64,000 bases of DNA, taken from positions 186,001-250,000 of the forward strand of contig NZ_JAPEPJ010000003.1 of assembly GCF_026340255.1 (NCBI RefSeq), in the 5' to 3' direction. The DNA is from Streptomyces sp. NBC_01408 (GTDB lineage: Bacteria > Actinomycetota > Actinomycetes > Streptomycetales > Streptomycetaceae). The notes beneath the pieces were generated by a model, which saw only the letters and a program-made list of their open reading frames with translations, did not search any database and was not told where the DNA came from. Made by a program: the position numbers and the translations under genes. Shown one piece after another: positions 26,099 through 35,252 of the stretch (position 1 is its first letter; each line of letters begins with the position of its first letter).

Positions 26099-26812
26099 TC
26101 AGGCGAGCCCGGCCACCAGATCGGCGACGGACTTGCGGCGCCCGGTGTAGAAGGGCACCTCTTCGCGGACGTGCATCCGGGCCTCGGAGGCGCGCAGGTG
26201 ACGCATGAGGTCCACGATGCGGTACAGCTCGTCGGCCTCGAAGGCCAGCAGCCACTCGTAGTCGCCGAGCGAGAAGGAGGCGACGGTGTTGGCACGCACG
26301 TCGGGGTAGCCGCGGGCCATCTTGCCGTGGTCGGCGAGCATGCGGCGACGGTCCTCGTCGGGCAGCAGGTACCAGTCGTAGCTGCGCACGAACGGGTACA
26401 CGCTGACGTAGTCGCGGGCGGTCTCGTCGGCCAGGAAGGCCGGGATGTGCGACTTGTTGAACTCGGCCGGGCGGTGCAGGGCCATGTTCGACCACACCGG
26501 CTCCAGCGCGCGGCCCAGCTTGGTGCGGCGGAACAGGTTGTAGGCGCCCTGCAGCTCGTCCGCGGTCTCGGCGTGCCACCAGACCATGACGTCCGCGTCG
26601 GCGCGCAGGCCGGAGACGTCATAGGTGCCGCGGACGGTGATGTCCTTGGCGGCCAGCTGGTCGAAGAGCTCCTGGACCTCGTCGGCGTAGCCGGCGCGGT
26701 CTTCGGGGAGGACGTCCTTCAGCTTGAAGACGGACCACAGGGTGTAGCGGATGACCTCGTTGAGGTCCTTCGCCTTCTTCCCCGCGTTGGGAATCTTCTC
26801 TGGTGCAGTCAT
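26099..26812 (-). CDS. hemQ: Coproheme decarboxylase HemQ (chlorite dismutase family)
   Basis: 237 residues. Final enzyme of the coproporphyrin-dependent haem pathway, decarboxylating coproheme III twice with peroxide to give haem b. Family marks: YTLWSVFKL near the N-terminus, [32 protein letters not shown] and [18 protein letters not shown], which carries the proximal His region, then [14 protein letters not shown]. Lacks the distal Arg context of true chlorite dismutases. ATG 26812, 23 bp downstream of hemG, so the two are very probably one operon. Confidence 0.96.
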   Translation of the reverse strand: MTAPEKIPNAGKKAKDLNEVIRYTLWSVFKLKDVLPEDRAGYADEVQELFDQLAAKDITVRGTYDVSGLRADADVMVWWHAETADELQGAYNLFRRTKLGRALEPVWSNMALHRPAEFNKSHIPAFLADETARDYVSVYPFVRSYDWYLLPDEDRRRMLADHGKMARGYPDVRANTVASFSLGDYEWLLAFEADELYRIVDLMRHLRASEARMHVREEVPFYTGRRKSVADLVAGLA

Positions 26813-26835
26813 GTGCCTATTGTCCCGTGCGCTGA

Positions 26836-28293
26836 TCAGTGGTCCGTGCCAGGGGTCCCGAAAGCGGTGATCACCGCGTCCGCGGCCTTGCCGGCGCTCG
26901 CGATGCACGCCGGGATGCCCACCCCGTCGTAGAGGGCGCCGCACACGGCGAGGCCCGGCTGGGCGGCGACGGCGGCGCGGATCCGGGCGACCCGGTCCAG
27001 GTGGCCGACCGGGTACTGGGGCAGTCCGCCGTCCCAGCGGGTGACGGTGGAGGCGACCGGCCGGGCCGTCAGGCCCACGGCCTCGCCGAGGTCGCTCAGC
27101 GACACGCCGACGAGCTCGCCGTCCTCGCGCTTCAGCTCGCCCTCGTCGCCGTACCGGCCGACGGAGGTCCGCAGCAGGAAGAGCTCGGGATCGGCCCCGG
27201 CCCAGGCCCACTTGTTGCTGGAGAAGGTGGAGGCCTTGATCGTCCGGCCGTCGACGGGCGGTACGAGGAACCCGCTGGCGCCGCCCCCGGTGACCGTCTC
27301 GGGCAGCTCGGAGCGCCGGAAGGCCAGGGTGACCAGGGCCATCGAGGCGTACTCGACCCCGCGCAGCTCGGCCGCGGCCGCGGGTACCAGCCGCTCCAGC
27401 AGCCGCGCGGCCGGTCCGGCCGGGGTGGCCAGGACCACGCCGTCGGCGTCGATGACCTCGGCGTCGGCGACGACCCGCCAGCCGTCCGCCGTACGCAGGA
27501 CCTCGCGCACGGGGGTACCGGTGAGGATCCGCGCGCCGGCGCGGCGGCAGGCCTCGGCCACGGCGCCCGGGAGCCGTCCGATGCCGCCGTCGATGCCGGC
27601 GAAGACGGGGCCGGCGGCCTGCGGCTGCGCGGCCGCTCGGCGCTGGATCTCCCGGACGCCCTCGCCCAGCGAGCGGTGCGTACGGGCGGCCTCGAAGAGC
27701 TGGGGGACGGCCGCCCGCATCGAGATGCGGTAGGCGTTGCCCGCGTAGACCCCGCCGAGCAGCGGCTCCACCAGCCGGTCGACGACCTCGTGGCCCAGCC
27801 GGGCGGCGACGTACTCGCCGACGGCGACGTCCTCGCCGATCTCGGCGGGCGGCAGCTCACGCTCCGCCTCGATCCGGGCCAGGCCCTCCGCGGAGAGCAC
27901 CCCGGAGGCGGCGAGCGGCCCGAGGTCGCCGGGGACGCCCATGACGTGCCCGCGCGGCATCGGCCGCAGCGCTCCCCGGGTCCACAGGTGGGCGGTGGCG
28001 GTGGCGGGCGACTGGAGGGCCTCGCCGAGGCCGACGGACCGGGCGAGGTCGACGGCTTCGGGGCGGCGGGCGAGGACGGACTCGGCGCCGAGGTCGACGG
28101 GGGCCCCGGCGAGCTCCCCGGCGCGCAGTTTGCCGCCGAGCCGGGGTCCCGCCTCCAGGAGGGTCACCCGGACTCCGTCGGCGAGCAGCCGGTGGGCCGC
28201 CGCGAGGCCCGCGATGCCGCCGCCGATGACGACGACATGACCGGGGGCGCCGGTGCGGTCCGGCCGGTCCGTACGCATGTCCGCTTCGTGCAT
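26836..28293 (-). CDS. hemG: Coproporphyrinogen/protoporphyrinogen oxidase (HemG/HemY/CgoX type)
   Basis: 485 residues from ATG 28293; GTG 28299 and ATG 28278 are alternatives with no decisive ribosome site. FAD-binding motif [18 protein letters not shown], then [30 protein letters not shown] and the C-terminal FAD block [18 protein letters not shown] are typical of this oxidase. In actinobacteria it oxidises coproporphyrinogen III to coproporphyrin III. Immediately upstream of hemQ, with hemE 4 kb away on the same strand; the ferrochelatase is not in the window. Confidence 0.94.
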   Translation of the reverse strand: MHEADMRTDRPDRTGAPGHVVVIGGGIAGLAAAHRLLADGVRVTLLEAGPRLGGKLRAGELAGAPVDLGAESVLARRPEAVDLARSVGLGEALQSPATATAHLWTRGALRPMPRGHVMGVPGDLGPLAASGVLSAEGLARIEAERELPPAEIGEDVAVGEYVAARLGHEVVDRLVEPLLGGVYAGNAYRISMRAAVPQLFEAARTHRSLGEGVREIQRRAAAQPQAAGPVFAGIDGGIGRLPGAVAEACRRAGARILTGTPVREVLRTADGWRVVADAEVIDADGVVLATPAGPAARLLERLVPAAAAELRGVEYASMALVTLAFRRSELPETVTGGGASGFLVPPVDGRTIKASTFSSNKWAWAGADPELFLLRTSVGRYGDEGELKREDGELVGVSLSDLGEAVGLTARPVASTVTRWDGGLPQYPVGHLDRVARIRAAVAAQPGLAVCGALYDGVGIPACIASAGKAADAVITAFGTPGTDH

Positions 28294-28443
28294 GGACACA
28301 TCGTCTCAGACCGGCGGCGGGCGCTGCGGCGAGGCCGGACCGTGACCGCATCGGGACCGGTCCGGGACCGCGCGGGTGAAACCCCCGCGGGGACTCTGGA
28401 CGTCGAACCGGCAACACCAGCCGAACCTCGGGGGTTTACTGAG

Positions 28444-29538
28444 ATGCACACCGTCAGCAGACAGCGTTCCACGGCCGCCCTGGCCGCCCTCTCCCTGGCC
28501 GGGGTGCTCACGCTCACCGGCTGCGGGGCCGACGGCGCGGTTCAGGGCACCTCGGCCGACAAGGCGGCGGTGGCCCCCGCGCCCGCGCAGGGCGGCAAGG
28601 CCCCGGAGGCGGCGAAGGGGGCCGGTCCGGCGGCCGCGCCCGGCTCCGCGGCCTCGGGGTCCTCGGCCGACAAGAACGCGCAGCCCCCGGCCGCCGTGCG
28701 CCCGAACGTGATCCGTACCGCGACCCTCGGCATCGAGACGGCCGACGCGCAGCAGGCGCTGGCCGCGGCCCGTTCGGCGGCCCAGGGCGCGGGCGGCTAC
28801 GTGGGCAACGAGTCCAGCAAGCGCGGCCAGGACGGCCGTATGACGTCGACGCTGACCCTGCGGGTGCCGGGCGAACGGTACGACGCCGTGCTCGGGGCGA
28901 TGGAGGGCAGCGGAAAGCTCCTCCACCGCAAGGTCGAGGCGCAGGACGTGACGGAGAAGGTCGCCGACATCGGCAGCCGGGTCGCGTCGCAGCAGGCCAG
29001 CGTGGCCCGGGTACGGGAAATGATGGGCAAGGCCTCGGCCTTGAGCGATGTGGTCATGCTGGAGAGCGAGCTGAGCAAGCGGCAGTCCGATCTGGAGTCG
29101 CTCCTGGCGCAGCAGAACGCGCTGAAGGACCAGACCGCGCTGGGCACGATCACGCTGGAGGTCTCGGAGCCGGCCCCGAAGCCGGTGGCGGAGGAGAAGA
29201 AGAAGGAGAAGGAGCCGGCCTTCATGGACGCCCTGCGCGGCGGCTGGGGGGTCTTCATGGCCATCGTGCGCTTCCTGACGCTGGCGGTCGGGGCGGTGCT
29301 GCCGTTCGCGCTGGCGGCCGGGGCGCTGGCGCTGGGGTTCCGGCTGTACCGGCGGCTGCGCCCGGCGAAGCCGAAGGCGGACCGGGCCCCGCGGACCGGC
29401 CCGGCCTGGCGGGTCTCGGTCCCGGCGGCCCGGCCCGGTCCGGCGGACGCGGAGGGGACCACCGGGGCGGACGCGGTCGGGGCAGGCACCGGGGCGGACG
29501 CGGCGGCGGCCGCGGAGGACGGCAGCCCCCGCTCCTGA
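28444..29538 (+). CDS. DUF4349 lipoprotein
   Basis: 364 residues. Lipoprotein signal with lipobox LTGC (Cys about 27), an Ala/Pro/Gly linker, then a DUF4349 domain: RTATLGIETADAQQALAAAR, GGYVGNESSKR, TLTLRVPGERYDAVLGAM, with a coiled coil around VASQQASVARVREMMGKASALSDVVMLESELSKRQSDLESL region. One strong membrane span near 277-297 (FLTLAVGAVLPFALAAGALAL) and an Ala/Pro tail follow. The double anchoring (lipid plus TM) is typical of the family. Function unknown. Divergent from hemG. Confidence 0.88.
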   Translation: MHTVSRQRSTAALAALSLAGVLTLTGCGADGAVQGTSADKAAVAPAPAQGGKAPEAAKGAGPAAAPGSAASGSSADKNAQPPAAVRPNVIRTATLGIETADAQQALAAARSAAQGAGGYVGNESSKRGQDGRMTSTLTLRVPGERYDAVLGAMEGSGKLLHRKVEAQDVTEKVADIGSRVASQQASVARVREMMGKASALSDVVMLESELSKRQSDLESLLAQQNALKDQTALGTITLEVSEPAPKPVAEEKKKEKEPAFMDALRGGWGVFMAIVRFLTLAVGAVLPFALAAGALALGFRLYRRLRPAKPKADRAPRTGPAWRVSVPAARPGPADAEGTTGADAVGAGTGADAAAAAEDGSPRS

Positions 29539-29671
29539 GGCCCGTCGTGCCGTCCGCTCCCGGCCCCCGGTCCCGGTTTCATCGGGCCGGCGGGCCGAAC
29601 GCTCCTTCGGCAGGCGGCCCTTCGCCCGTAGCGTGTCCCCCAGACGACGGCGGCGGAGGACGGTGCGGACG

Positions 29672-31054
29672 ATGGCGACGGAACGACTGGTGGTGATCGG
29701 CGGTGACGCGGCGGGGATGTCCGCCGCGTCACAGGCCCGGCGGCTCAAGGGCCCGGCGGAGCTGGAGATCGTCGCCTTCGAACGGGGGCACTTCAGCTCG
29801 TACTCCGCGTGCGGGATCCCGTACTGGATCGGCGGGCTGGTCGCCGCGCGCGACGACCTGATCGCCCGCACCCCCGAGGAGCACCGCGCCCGCCACATCG
29901 ACCTGCGCACCCGCACGGAGGTCGTGGAGCTGGACCTCGCGGGCCGCCGGGTCCGCGCCCGCGATCTGGACGGCGGATCCGAGTACTGGACGGGCTACGA
30001 CAAGCTGGTCCTGGCGACGGGCGCCCGCCCGGTCCGCCCCCGGCTGCCCGGCATCGGCGCGCACGGGGTCCACGGCATCCAGAGCCTGGACGACGGCCAG
30101 CGCCTGATGACCACGCTGGAGCGGAAGCAGGGCCGCCGCGCGGTGGTGGTCGGCGCGGGCTACATCGGCGTGGAGATGGCGGAGGCCCTGGTCGGGCGGG
30201 GTTACGAGGTCACCGTCCTGCACCGCGGCCCGCAGCCGATGGCCACGCTGGACCCGGACATGGGCGGGCTGGTGCACCGCGCGATGAACGGCATGGGGAT
30301 CCGTACGGTGTCCCGCGCCGAGGTCACGAAGATCCTGACGGACGAGGACGGCCGGGCCCGCGCGGTCGCCACCGCGACGGGCGAGGAGTACCCGGCGGAC
30401 GTGGTGGTGCTCGGCATCGGCGTCGAGCCCCGCACCGGTCTGGCCCGCGCCGCGGGCCTGCCGCTCGGCACTTCGGGCGGCCTGCTCACCGACCTCTCGA
30501 TGCGCGTGCGGGGCCACGAGGACATCTGGTCGGGCGGGGACTGCGTGGAGGTCCTGGACCTGGTCTCGGGCCGCACCCGGCACATCCCGTTGGGCACGCA
30601 CGCCAACAAGCACGGCCAGGTGATCGGCTCGGGCGTGGGCGGCGGCTACGCGACCTTCCCCGGGGTGGTCGGCACGGCGGTCAGCAAGGTCTGCGACCTG
30701 GAGATCGCCCGTACGGGGCTGCGCGAGCGGGACGCCCTGGAGGCGGGCCTGCGCTTCGTGACGGCCACCGTCACCTCCACCAACACGGCGGGCTACTACC
30801 CGGGCGCGGCGGAGATGACGGTGAAGATGCTGGCGGAGCGCCGCACGGGCCGTCTGCTGGGAGTCCAGATCGTCGGCGGCGCGGGCGCGGCCAAGCGGGT
30901 GGACATCGCCGCGGTGGCCCTGACGGCGGGCATGACGGTGGACCAGATGGTCTCCCTGGACCTGGGCTACGCCCCGCCGTTCTCCCCGGTCTGGGACCCG
31001 GTCCTGGTGGCGGCCCGCAAGGCGGTCTCCGCGGTCCGCTCGGCCGGGGTGTAG
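29672..31054 (+). CDS. FAD/NAD(P)-dependent oxidoreductase, CoA-disulfide reductase-like
   Basis: 460 residues, ATG 29672 after GGAGGA. Two nucleotide folds: FAD segment LVVIGGDAAGMSAASQARR at the N-terminus and NAD(P) segment AVVVGAGYIGVEMAEAL near 160. A single redox Cys in SSYSACGIPYWIGG matches the Cys of CoA-disulfide reductase/NADH oxidase. A second FAD motif is IWSGGDCVEV, and the dimerisation domain ends in LDLGYAPPFSPVWDP. It likely reduces CoA disulfide, persulfide or O2 with NAD(P)H; streptomycetes use mycothiol as well, so the physiological substrate is open. Confidence 0.87.
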   Translation: MATERLVVIGGDAAGMSAASQARRLKGPAELEIVAFERGHFSSYSACGIPYWIGGLVAARDDLIARTPEEHRARHIDLRTRTEVVELDLAGRRVRARDLDGGSEYWTGYDKLVLATGARPVRPRLPGIGAHGVHGIQSLDDGQRLMTTLERKQGRRAVVVGAGYIGVEMAEALVGRGYEVTVLHRGPQPMATLDPDMGGLVHRAMNGMGIRTVSRAEVTKILTDEDGRARAVATATGEEYPADVVVLGIGVEPRTGLARAAGLPLGTSGGLLTDLSMRVRGHEDIWSGGDCVEVLDLVSGRTRHIPLGTHANKHGQVIGSGVGGGYATFPGVVGTAVSKVCDLEIARTGLRERDALEAGLRFVTATVTSTNTAGYYPGAAEMTVKMLAERRTGRLLGVQIVGGAGAAKRVDIAAVALTAGMTVDQMVSLDLGYAPPFSPVWDPVLVAARKAVSAVRSAGV

Positions 31055-31094
31055 GCGGGCCCTGCGGGCCGCCTTCCCGGGCTCTCCCCGGACC

Positions 31095-31151
31095 CGCGCC
31101 TCAGACGCCGGCGGGGCTGAAATCGCCCTCCGGGCAGTCCGGCCCCGCCGG
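31095..31151. repeat. Dispersed intergenic palindromic repeat, copy 2
   Basis: CGCGCCTCAGACGCCGGCGG and the following GGCTG match the left arm of the repeat at 13856 at 24 of 25 positions. Here it pairs through CCGGCGGGGC (31108-31117) and GCCCCGCCGG (31142-31151). It lies between convergent genes, next to a smaller hairpin at 31054-31073, and may help terminate both transcripts. Confidence 0.65.
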
Positions 31152-31180
31152 GTCCGGCGTTGCGTTACGCGCCGCAGGAG

Positions 31181-32308
31181 CTAGCGCACGGCGAGCTCGG
31201 AGCGGATGAGCTCCAGCAAGCGGCCCGTCCAGTTCCGGCCGCCGCGGGGGCCCTCGTCCCGCCAGTAGGGGGAGTCGTGGAAGCCGGTGTAGAGGATGCC
31301 CGCCTGCCCCGTGCCCAGCAGGAGTTCGGCGAGTTCGGGGTGCTGGTCGAACTTGGCCCGCAGCAGCCCGGCCATGACGGCGAGCCGCACGGCGGGCCAG
31401 TCGGCGCGGCGGACCGCCCGTCCACCCAGTTCCCGGGCCTCGTCGGCGGTCGCGGCGGCGCGGATCAGGTCGTGGTCGGCGTGGTCGGCGGCGGACAGGG
31501 CCCAGTACCCGTGGACCACCGTCGGGTAGGTCTCGCCCCGATGGCTGAAGGGGGCCTCGTAGTCGTTGCGCAGCGCGAAGTCGCCGAGCCGGTCGGGCCA
31601 TCCCCCGGGGTACATGGTCTGGGTGAGGACGACCGGCGGCTGCGGGGTGCCGGTGGGGTCGTCGGCGTGCAGGGCCGCTTCGTGGTCCCGTGCCGCCGCG
31701 ACGGCCGCATCCGCTCGGGCGAAGTAGTCGAGGGAGTCCTGGTGCATCCGCTCCGTCACCTCGGGCCCGTCCCCGTCGACGCGCTCGCCGAGAGCGGTCA
31801 CCAGGATCCGCAGCGGCCGGTCCTGGCGTTCCATGTCGCCCAGCATGTAGACCCGCAGGTGGGCGGGGACGGCGAGGTAGGCGTCCCGCAGCGCGGCCCG
31901 GCGGACCTCCGTCGGCTCGGCCTGGTAGGCCCGTATGGCGTCCCAGCAGCGGTCGGCCGCCCTCGGCCGTCCGGCCAGGCGGGCGATCTCGTCCGCCACC
32001 TCGGCGAGGAAGGACTCGTCGGTGCAGGGTTCCGGGTAGCGCTGTTCCCACTTCGGCGGGCCGGGGGACGGCTCGGGCGCGTCCGGCCGGTCCCGGTGCA
32101 GGGCGATCTTCCCGGAGGCGAGCCACCTCCCCAGTCCGGCCAGGTCGGTCGCCTCGAACCGGTCGAGGGAGATCCTGCCGTCCGCGTAGACGAAGAGGTG
32201 CTCGGGGTACTGCTCGTCGAGCCAGTCGTGCTTGCGCCACACGAGGCGCCAGGCCCCGTCGATGTTCTCTCCGTCGGATATGCGAAACGTCGGTCCGTGC
32301 CATGTCAT
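31181..32308 (-). CDS. NADAR (YbiA/DUF1768-like) domain protein with novel N-terminal region
   Basis: 375 residues. The C-terminal 130 residues match a NADAR domain: PFSHRGETYPTVVHGYWALSA, DLIRAAATADEARELGGRAV, DWPAVRLAVMAGLLRAKFDQ, LLGTGQAGILYTGFHDSPYW and a final GRLLELIRSEL. NADAR proteins hydrolyse N-glycosidic bonds of riboflavin intermediates or ADP-ribosylated guanine in nucleic acids. Residues 1-230 have no family I recognise; WHGPTFRISDGENIDGAWRLVWRKHDW is well folded-looking and Trp-rich. ATG 32308 lies 7 nt after TACTGT (32316-32321), so probably leaderless; GTG 32317 is the alternative. Confidence 0.72.
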   Translation of the reverse strand: MTWHGPTFRISDGENIDGAWRLVWRKHDWLDEQYPEHLFVYADGRISLDRFEATDLAGLGRWLASGKIALHRDRPDAPEPSPGPPKWEQRYPEPCTDESFLAEVADEIARLAGRPRAADRCWDAIRAYQAEPTEVRRAALRDAYLAVPAHLRVYMLGDMERQDRPLRILVTALGERVDGDGPEVTERMHQDSLDYFARADAAVAAARDHEAALHADDPTGTPQPPVVLTQTMYPGGWPDRLGDFALRNDYEAPFSHRGETYPTVVHGYWALSAADHADHDLIRAAATADEARELGGRAVRRADWPAVRLAVMAGLLRAKFDQHPELAELLLGTGQAGILYTGFHDSPYWRDEGPRGGRNWTGRLLELIRSELAVR

Positions 32309-32348
32309 GCACGGCACAGTACCGACGTTTCGATCTTGCTCGGGCAGC

Positions 32349-33413
32349 TCAGCGCGCGGTCTTGGTGTGGACGTAGTCCACCAGGCGCGTCAGGGCCTCG
32401 GGTTCGGTCGTCGGGAGGACTCCGTGGCCCAGGTTGAAGATGTGGCCCTCCAGGCCCGCGGCGGCCGCGAGGACCTCGTCCGCCTTGGCCTCGACGGCCT
32501 CCGGGGTGGAGAAGAGCACGGCCGGGTCCAGGTTGCCCTGGAGCGCCTTGCCCGGGCCGACCCGGCGGGCCGCCTCGTCGAGCGCGACCCGGTAGTCGAC
32601 GCCCACGACGTCCGCGCCGGCCTCGCCCATCAGGCCGAGGAGCTCGCCCGTGCCCACGCCGAAGTGGATCCGCGGGACCCCGTACGAGGCGACGGACTCC
32701 AGCACCTTCGCCGACGCCGGCATCACCGAGCGGCGGTAGTCCGCCGGGGCGAGCGCGCCGACCCAGGAGTCGAAGAGCTGGATCGCGGAGGCGCCGGCCT
32801 CGATCTGGACCTTCAGGAAGGCGGAGGTGATCTCCGCGAGGCGGTCCAGCAGGTCGGCCCACAGCTGCGGGTCCCCGTACATCAGGGCCTTGGTGTGCTC
32901 GTGGTTCTTCGAGGGGCCGCCCTCGACCAGGTAGCTCGCGAGGGTGAAGGGCGCGCCCGCGAAGCCGATCAACGGGGTGGAGCCCAGTTCACTCGTGAGC
33001 ATGCCGATCGCCTCGGTGACGTACGAGACGTCCTCAGGGGTGAGGTCGCGCAGCTGTGCGAGGTCCTCGCGGCGGCGGATCGGCTGGGCGACGACCGGTC
33101 CGATGCCCGGCTTGATGTCCAGGTCGATGCCGATGGCCTTCAGCGGGACCACGATGTCGGAGAAGAAGATCGCCGCGTCCACCTTGTGGCGGCGCACCGG
33201 CTGCAGGGTGATCTCGGTGACCAGGTCGGGCCGCATGCACGACTCGAGCATCTGGGTGCCCTCGCGCAGCTTGCGGTACTCCGGGAGCGAGCGGCCGGCC
33301 TGCCGCATGAACCACACGGGCGTGTGCGGTACCGGCTCGCGACGGCACGCCTTCAGGAAGGCGGAATCGTACGTCTGACTCGGCTGGCCCTTGGGGCGGT
33401 GGTTGGCGCTCAC
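32349..33413 (-). CDS. hemE: Uroporphyrinogen decarboxylase
   Basis: 354 residues from GTG 33413. Decarboxylates the four acetates of uroporphyrinogen III to give coproporphyrinogen III, the precursor for the HemG/HemQ route encoded nearby. Signatures: [18 protein letters not shown] near 33-50, [12 protein letters not shown] with the catalytic Asp, [17 protein letters not shown] and [14 protein letters not shown]. The open frame extends upstream to 33506 but that portion overlaps the divergent DUF3000 promoter and lacks family similarity. Confidence 0.97.
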   Translation of the reverse strand: MSANHRPKGQPSQTYDSAFLKACRREPVPHTPVWFMRQAGRSLPEYRKLREGTQMLESCMRPDLVTEITLQPVRRHKVDAAIFFSDIVVPLKAIGIDLDIKPGIGPVVAQPIRRREDLAQLRDLTPEDVSYVTEAIGMLTSELGSTPLIGFAGAPFTLASYLVEGGPSKNHEHTKALMYGDPQLWADLLDRLAEITSAFLKVQIEAGASAIQLFDSWVGALAPADYRRSVMPASAKVLESVASYGVPRIHFGVGTGELLGLMGEAGADVVGVDYRVALDEAARRVGPGKALQGNLDPAVLFSTPEAVEAKADEVLAAAAGLEGHIFNLGHGVLPTTEPEALTRLVDYVHTKTAR

Positions 33414-33491
33414 GCGCCAAATCTTCGCACGTATGAAGAAGTGCCCGGCCCGGCGCGGGTGTCCCTGCGCCGTACGGGCGCTCGTTCCGCC

Positions 33492-33497
33492 TAGTCT
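33492..33497 (+). promoter_or_regulatory. -10 box of leaderless DUF3000 gene
   Basis: TAGTCT ends 7 nt before ATG 33505 and there is no ribosome site, so the mRNA is probably leaderless. It sits in the 91-bp region divergent from hemE. Confidence 0.4.
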
Positions 33498-33504
33498 TCC
33501 CCGC

Positions 33505-34161
33505 ATGGCTGCGGCTCAGGGACGATTTTCAGATGGCGCTGACGGTGTGGACAGCGCGGAGGAGAGCTCCGTCCCGCTCCCGTTCCGTCGGGCGGTCGAC
33601 GGCTTGAAGAAGGCACGGCTGCGTCCGGGGATCGAGATCGACCCCACGAAGCCGCCGCGGAGACTGGCGCCGTACGCCTACGCGCTGGAGGCCGCGGTCG
33701 TGGACGGCGAGGACGACCTGGCCGACGGCCGGCTCGTCCTGCTCCACGATCCGGCCGGTCACGAGGCCTGGCACGGGACCTTCCGGCTGGTGACGCTCGT
33801 CCGGGCGGAGCTGGAGCCGGAGATGGCCGCGGACCCGCTCCTGCCCGAGGTGTGCTGGTCCTGGCTGAAGGGTGCGCTGGACGCGCGCGGGCTGACGTAC
33901 GGGGAGGCGAGCGGGACCGTGACCATGGCCGGCTCGCACTACTTCGGCGGCCTCGCGGAGCGGCGCCCGGCGACGCAGATCGAGATCAGGGCCTCCTGGA
34001 CGCCGCGCGAGGTGGTGGGCGGGGTGCCGGACACCGCGGCGCACCTGGCGGCGTGGTGCGAGCTGCTGTGCCAGGTCGCGGGACTGCCCCCGGTGGGGCC
34101 GACCGAGACCGTCACGGGCGTGGTCTCCCTGCCACAGCGGCGCGGTCCGCACCACCCGTAG
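33505..34161 (+). CDS. DUF3000 family protein
   Basis: 218 residues. Conserved actinobacterial protein of unknown function: [40 protein letters not shown] region near 25-65, [39 protein letters not shown] and the [18 protein letters not shown] block. No signal peptide or membrane span. Divergent from hemE, a pairing I recall from other Streptomyces. Nothing in the sequence points to a reaction. Confidence 0.85.
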   Translation: MAAAQGRFSDGADGVDSAEESSVPLPFRRAVDGLKKARLRPGIEIDPTKPPRRLAPYAYALEAAVVDGEDDLADGRLVLLHDPAGHEAWHGTFRLVTLVRAELEPEMAADPLLPEVCWSWLKGALDARGLTYGEASGTVTMAGSHYFGGLAERRPATQIEIRASWTPREVVGGVPDTAAHLAAWCELLCQVAGLPPVGPTETVTGVVSLPQRRGPHHP

Positions 34162-34434
34162 CCGCGGGGCCGTACGGCCGCGCGCGGCGAGGCCGGTACG
34201 GGAACGGACGGTCGAAGCCCGCAACCGGGTGTCGGAACGGGGCGCCCGTTGTGGGCTTCTGATCACCCTATGATCGATCGTGCGTCCGAATTGCCCGAAT
34301 TGTTACTCACTAAATCGTGATCATTCCCTAAAGCCGGGCGGGTGACGTGCCGAAGGAGTCAGTGACCATCCGCACGGTTCGCACCGGCGTCCTTCCCCGA
34401 GCCGGCCGTCCCGCCACTCCCCCAGGAGGCCTAG

Positions 34435-35097
34435 GTGTCCGTTCTTCTCGAGCAGCCCGCAAGCCTGGTCGCCTACCGCCCGAACAAGCCGACGGCCATG
34501 GTCGTCGTGGCCGACCCGCGCGTCCGTTCCACCGTGACCCGCCATCTGTGGGCCCTCGGAGTACGTGACGTGATCGAGGCTTCGTCCATCGCGGAGGCCC
34601 GCCCCCGCGTCGGCAGCCCGCGCGACATCTGCGTGGCCGACGTACACCTGCCCGACGGTTCCGGTCTCACCCTCCTCTCCGAGACCCGCGCCGCCGGCTG
34701 GCCCAACGGCCTGGCCCTGTCCGCCGCCGACGACATCGGCGCCGTACGCAACGCCCTCGCGGGCGGAGTGAAGGGCTACGTCGTCACCGGTACGCGGACC
34801 AACATCGGGCTCCCCACCCGGCCCGGCGCCGCCCCCATCGGCGCTGCCGCCGCCCGTATGCACCGCCGCCCCCCGGGTGCCCCGAGCCACCCGGGCGGCT
34901 ACCGGGAGCTCTCCGGCCGCGAGGTCGAGGTCCTGCGCCTCGTCGCGGAGGGCCAGTCCAACAAGGCCATCGGCGTCTCGATGGGCCTGTCCGCCCTGAC
35001 CGTCAAGTCCCACCTGGCCCGGATCGCCCGCAAGCTGGGCACCGGCGACCGGGCCGGGATGGTCGCCGTCGCACTGCGGACCGGGATCATCCATTAG
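34435..35097 (+). CDS. Orphan LuxR/NarL-type response regulator
   Basis: 220 residues from GTG 34435, with AGGAGG at 34424-34429. Receiver domain about 20-120: phospho-acceptor Asp69 in VADVHLPDGSGL, Ser in ALSAADD and Lys in GVKGYVV. The first acidic pocket shows only one Asp (VADPRV), so phosphorylation may be atypical. C-terminal HTH: LSGREVEVLRLVAEGQSNKAI and LTVKSHLARIARKLG. No adjacent kinase gene. The 273-bp upstream gap is AT-rich for this genome (34255-34330, with TATGAT at 34269) and probably holds its promoter. Confidence 0.9.
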   Translation: MSVLLEQPASLVAYRPNKPTAMVVVADPRVRSTVTRHLWALGVRDVIEASSIAEARPRVGSPRDICVADVHLPDGSGLTLLSETRAAGWPNGLALSAADDIGAVRNALAGGVKGYVVTGTRTNIGLPTRPGAAPIGAAAARMHRRPPGAPSHPGGYRELSGREVEVLRLVAEGQSNKAIGVSMGLSALTVKSHLARIARKLGTGDRAGMVAVALRTGIIH

Positions 35098-35240
35098 AGC
35101 CCGGCCCGATCGGCCGGACAGGCCCCGACCCGCCCGGCGTCTCCCGGGCGAACCCCCGGGGAACCCCGGGAAACGTCCGACCCCTCCCCCGCGCGCCCGT
35201 CGACGGAACGTTCCGGCGACGGGCGCGTCGCATCCACGGA

Positions 35241-35246
35241 TACCCT
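35241..35246 (+). promoter_or_regulatory. -10 box of leaderless RNase D gene
   Basis: TACCCT ends 6 nt before the GTG at 35253, with no ribosome site between them. Confidence 0.4.
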
Positions 35247-35252
35247 TGACCG

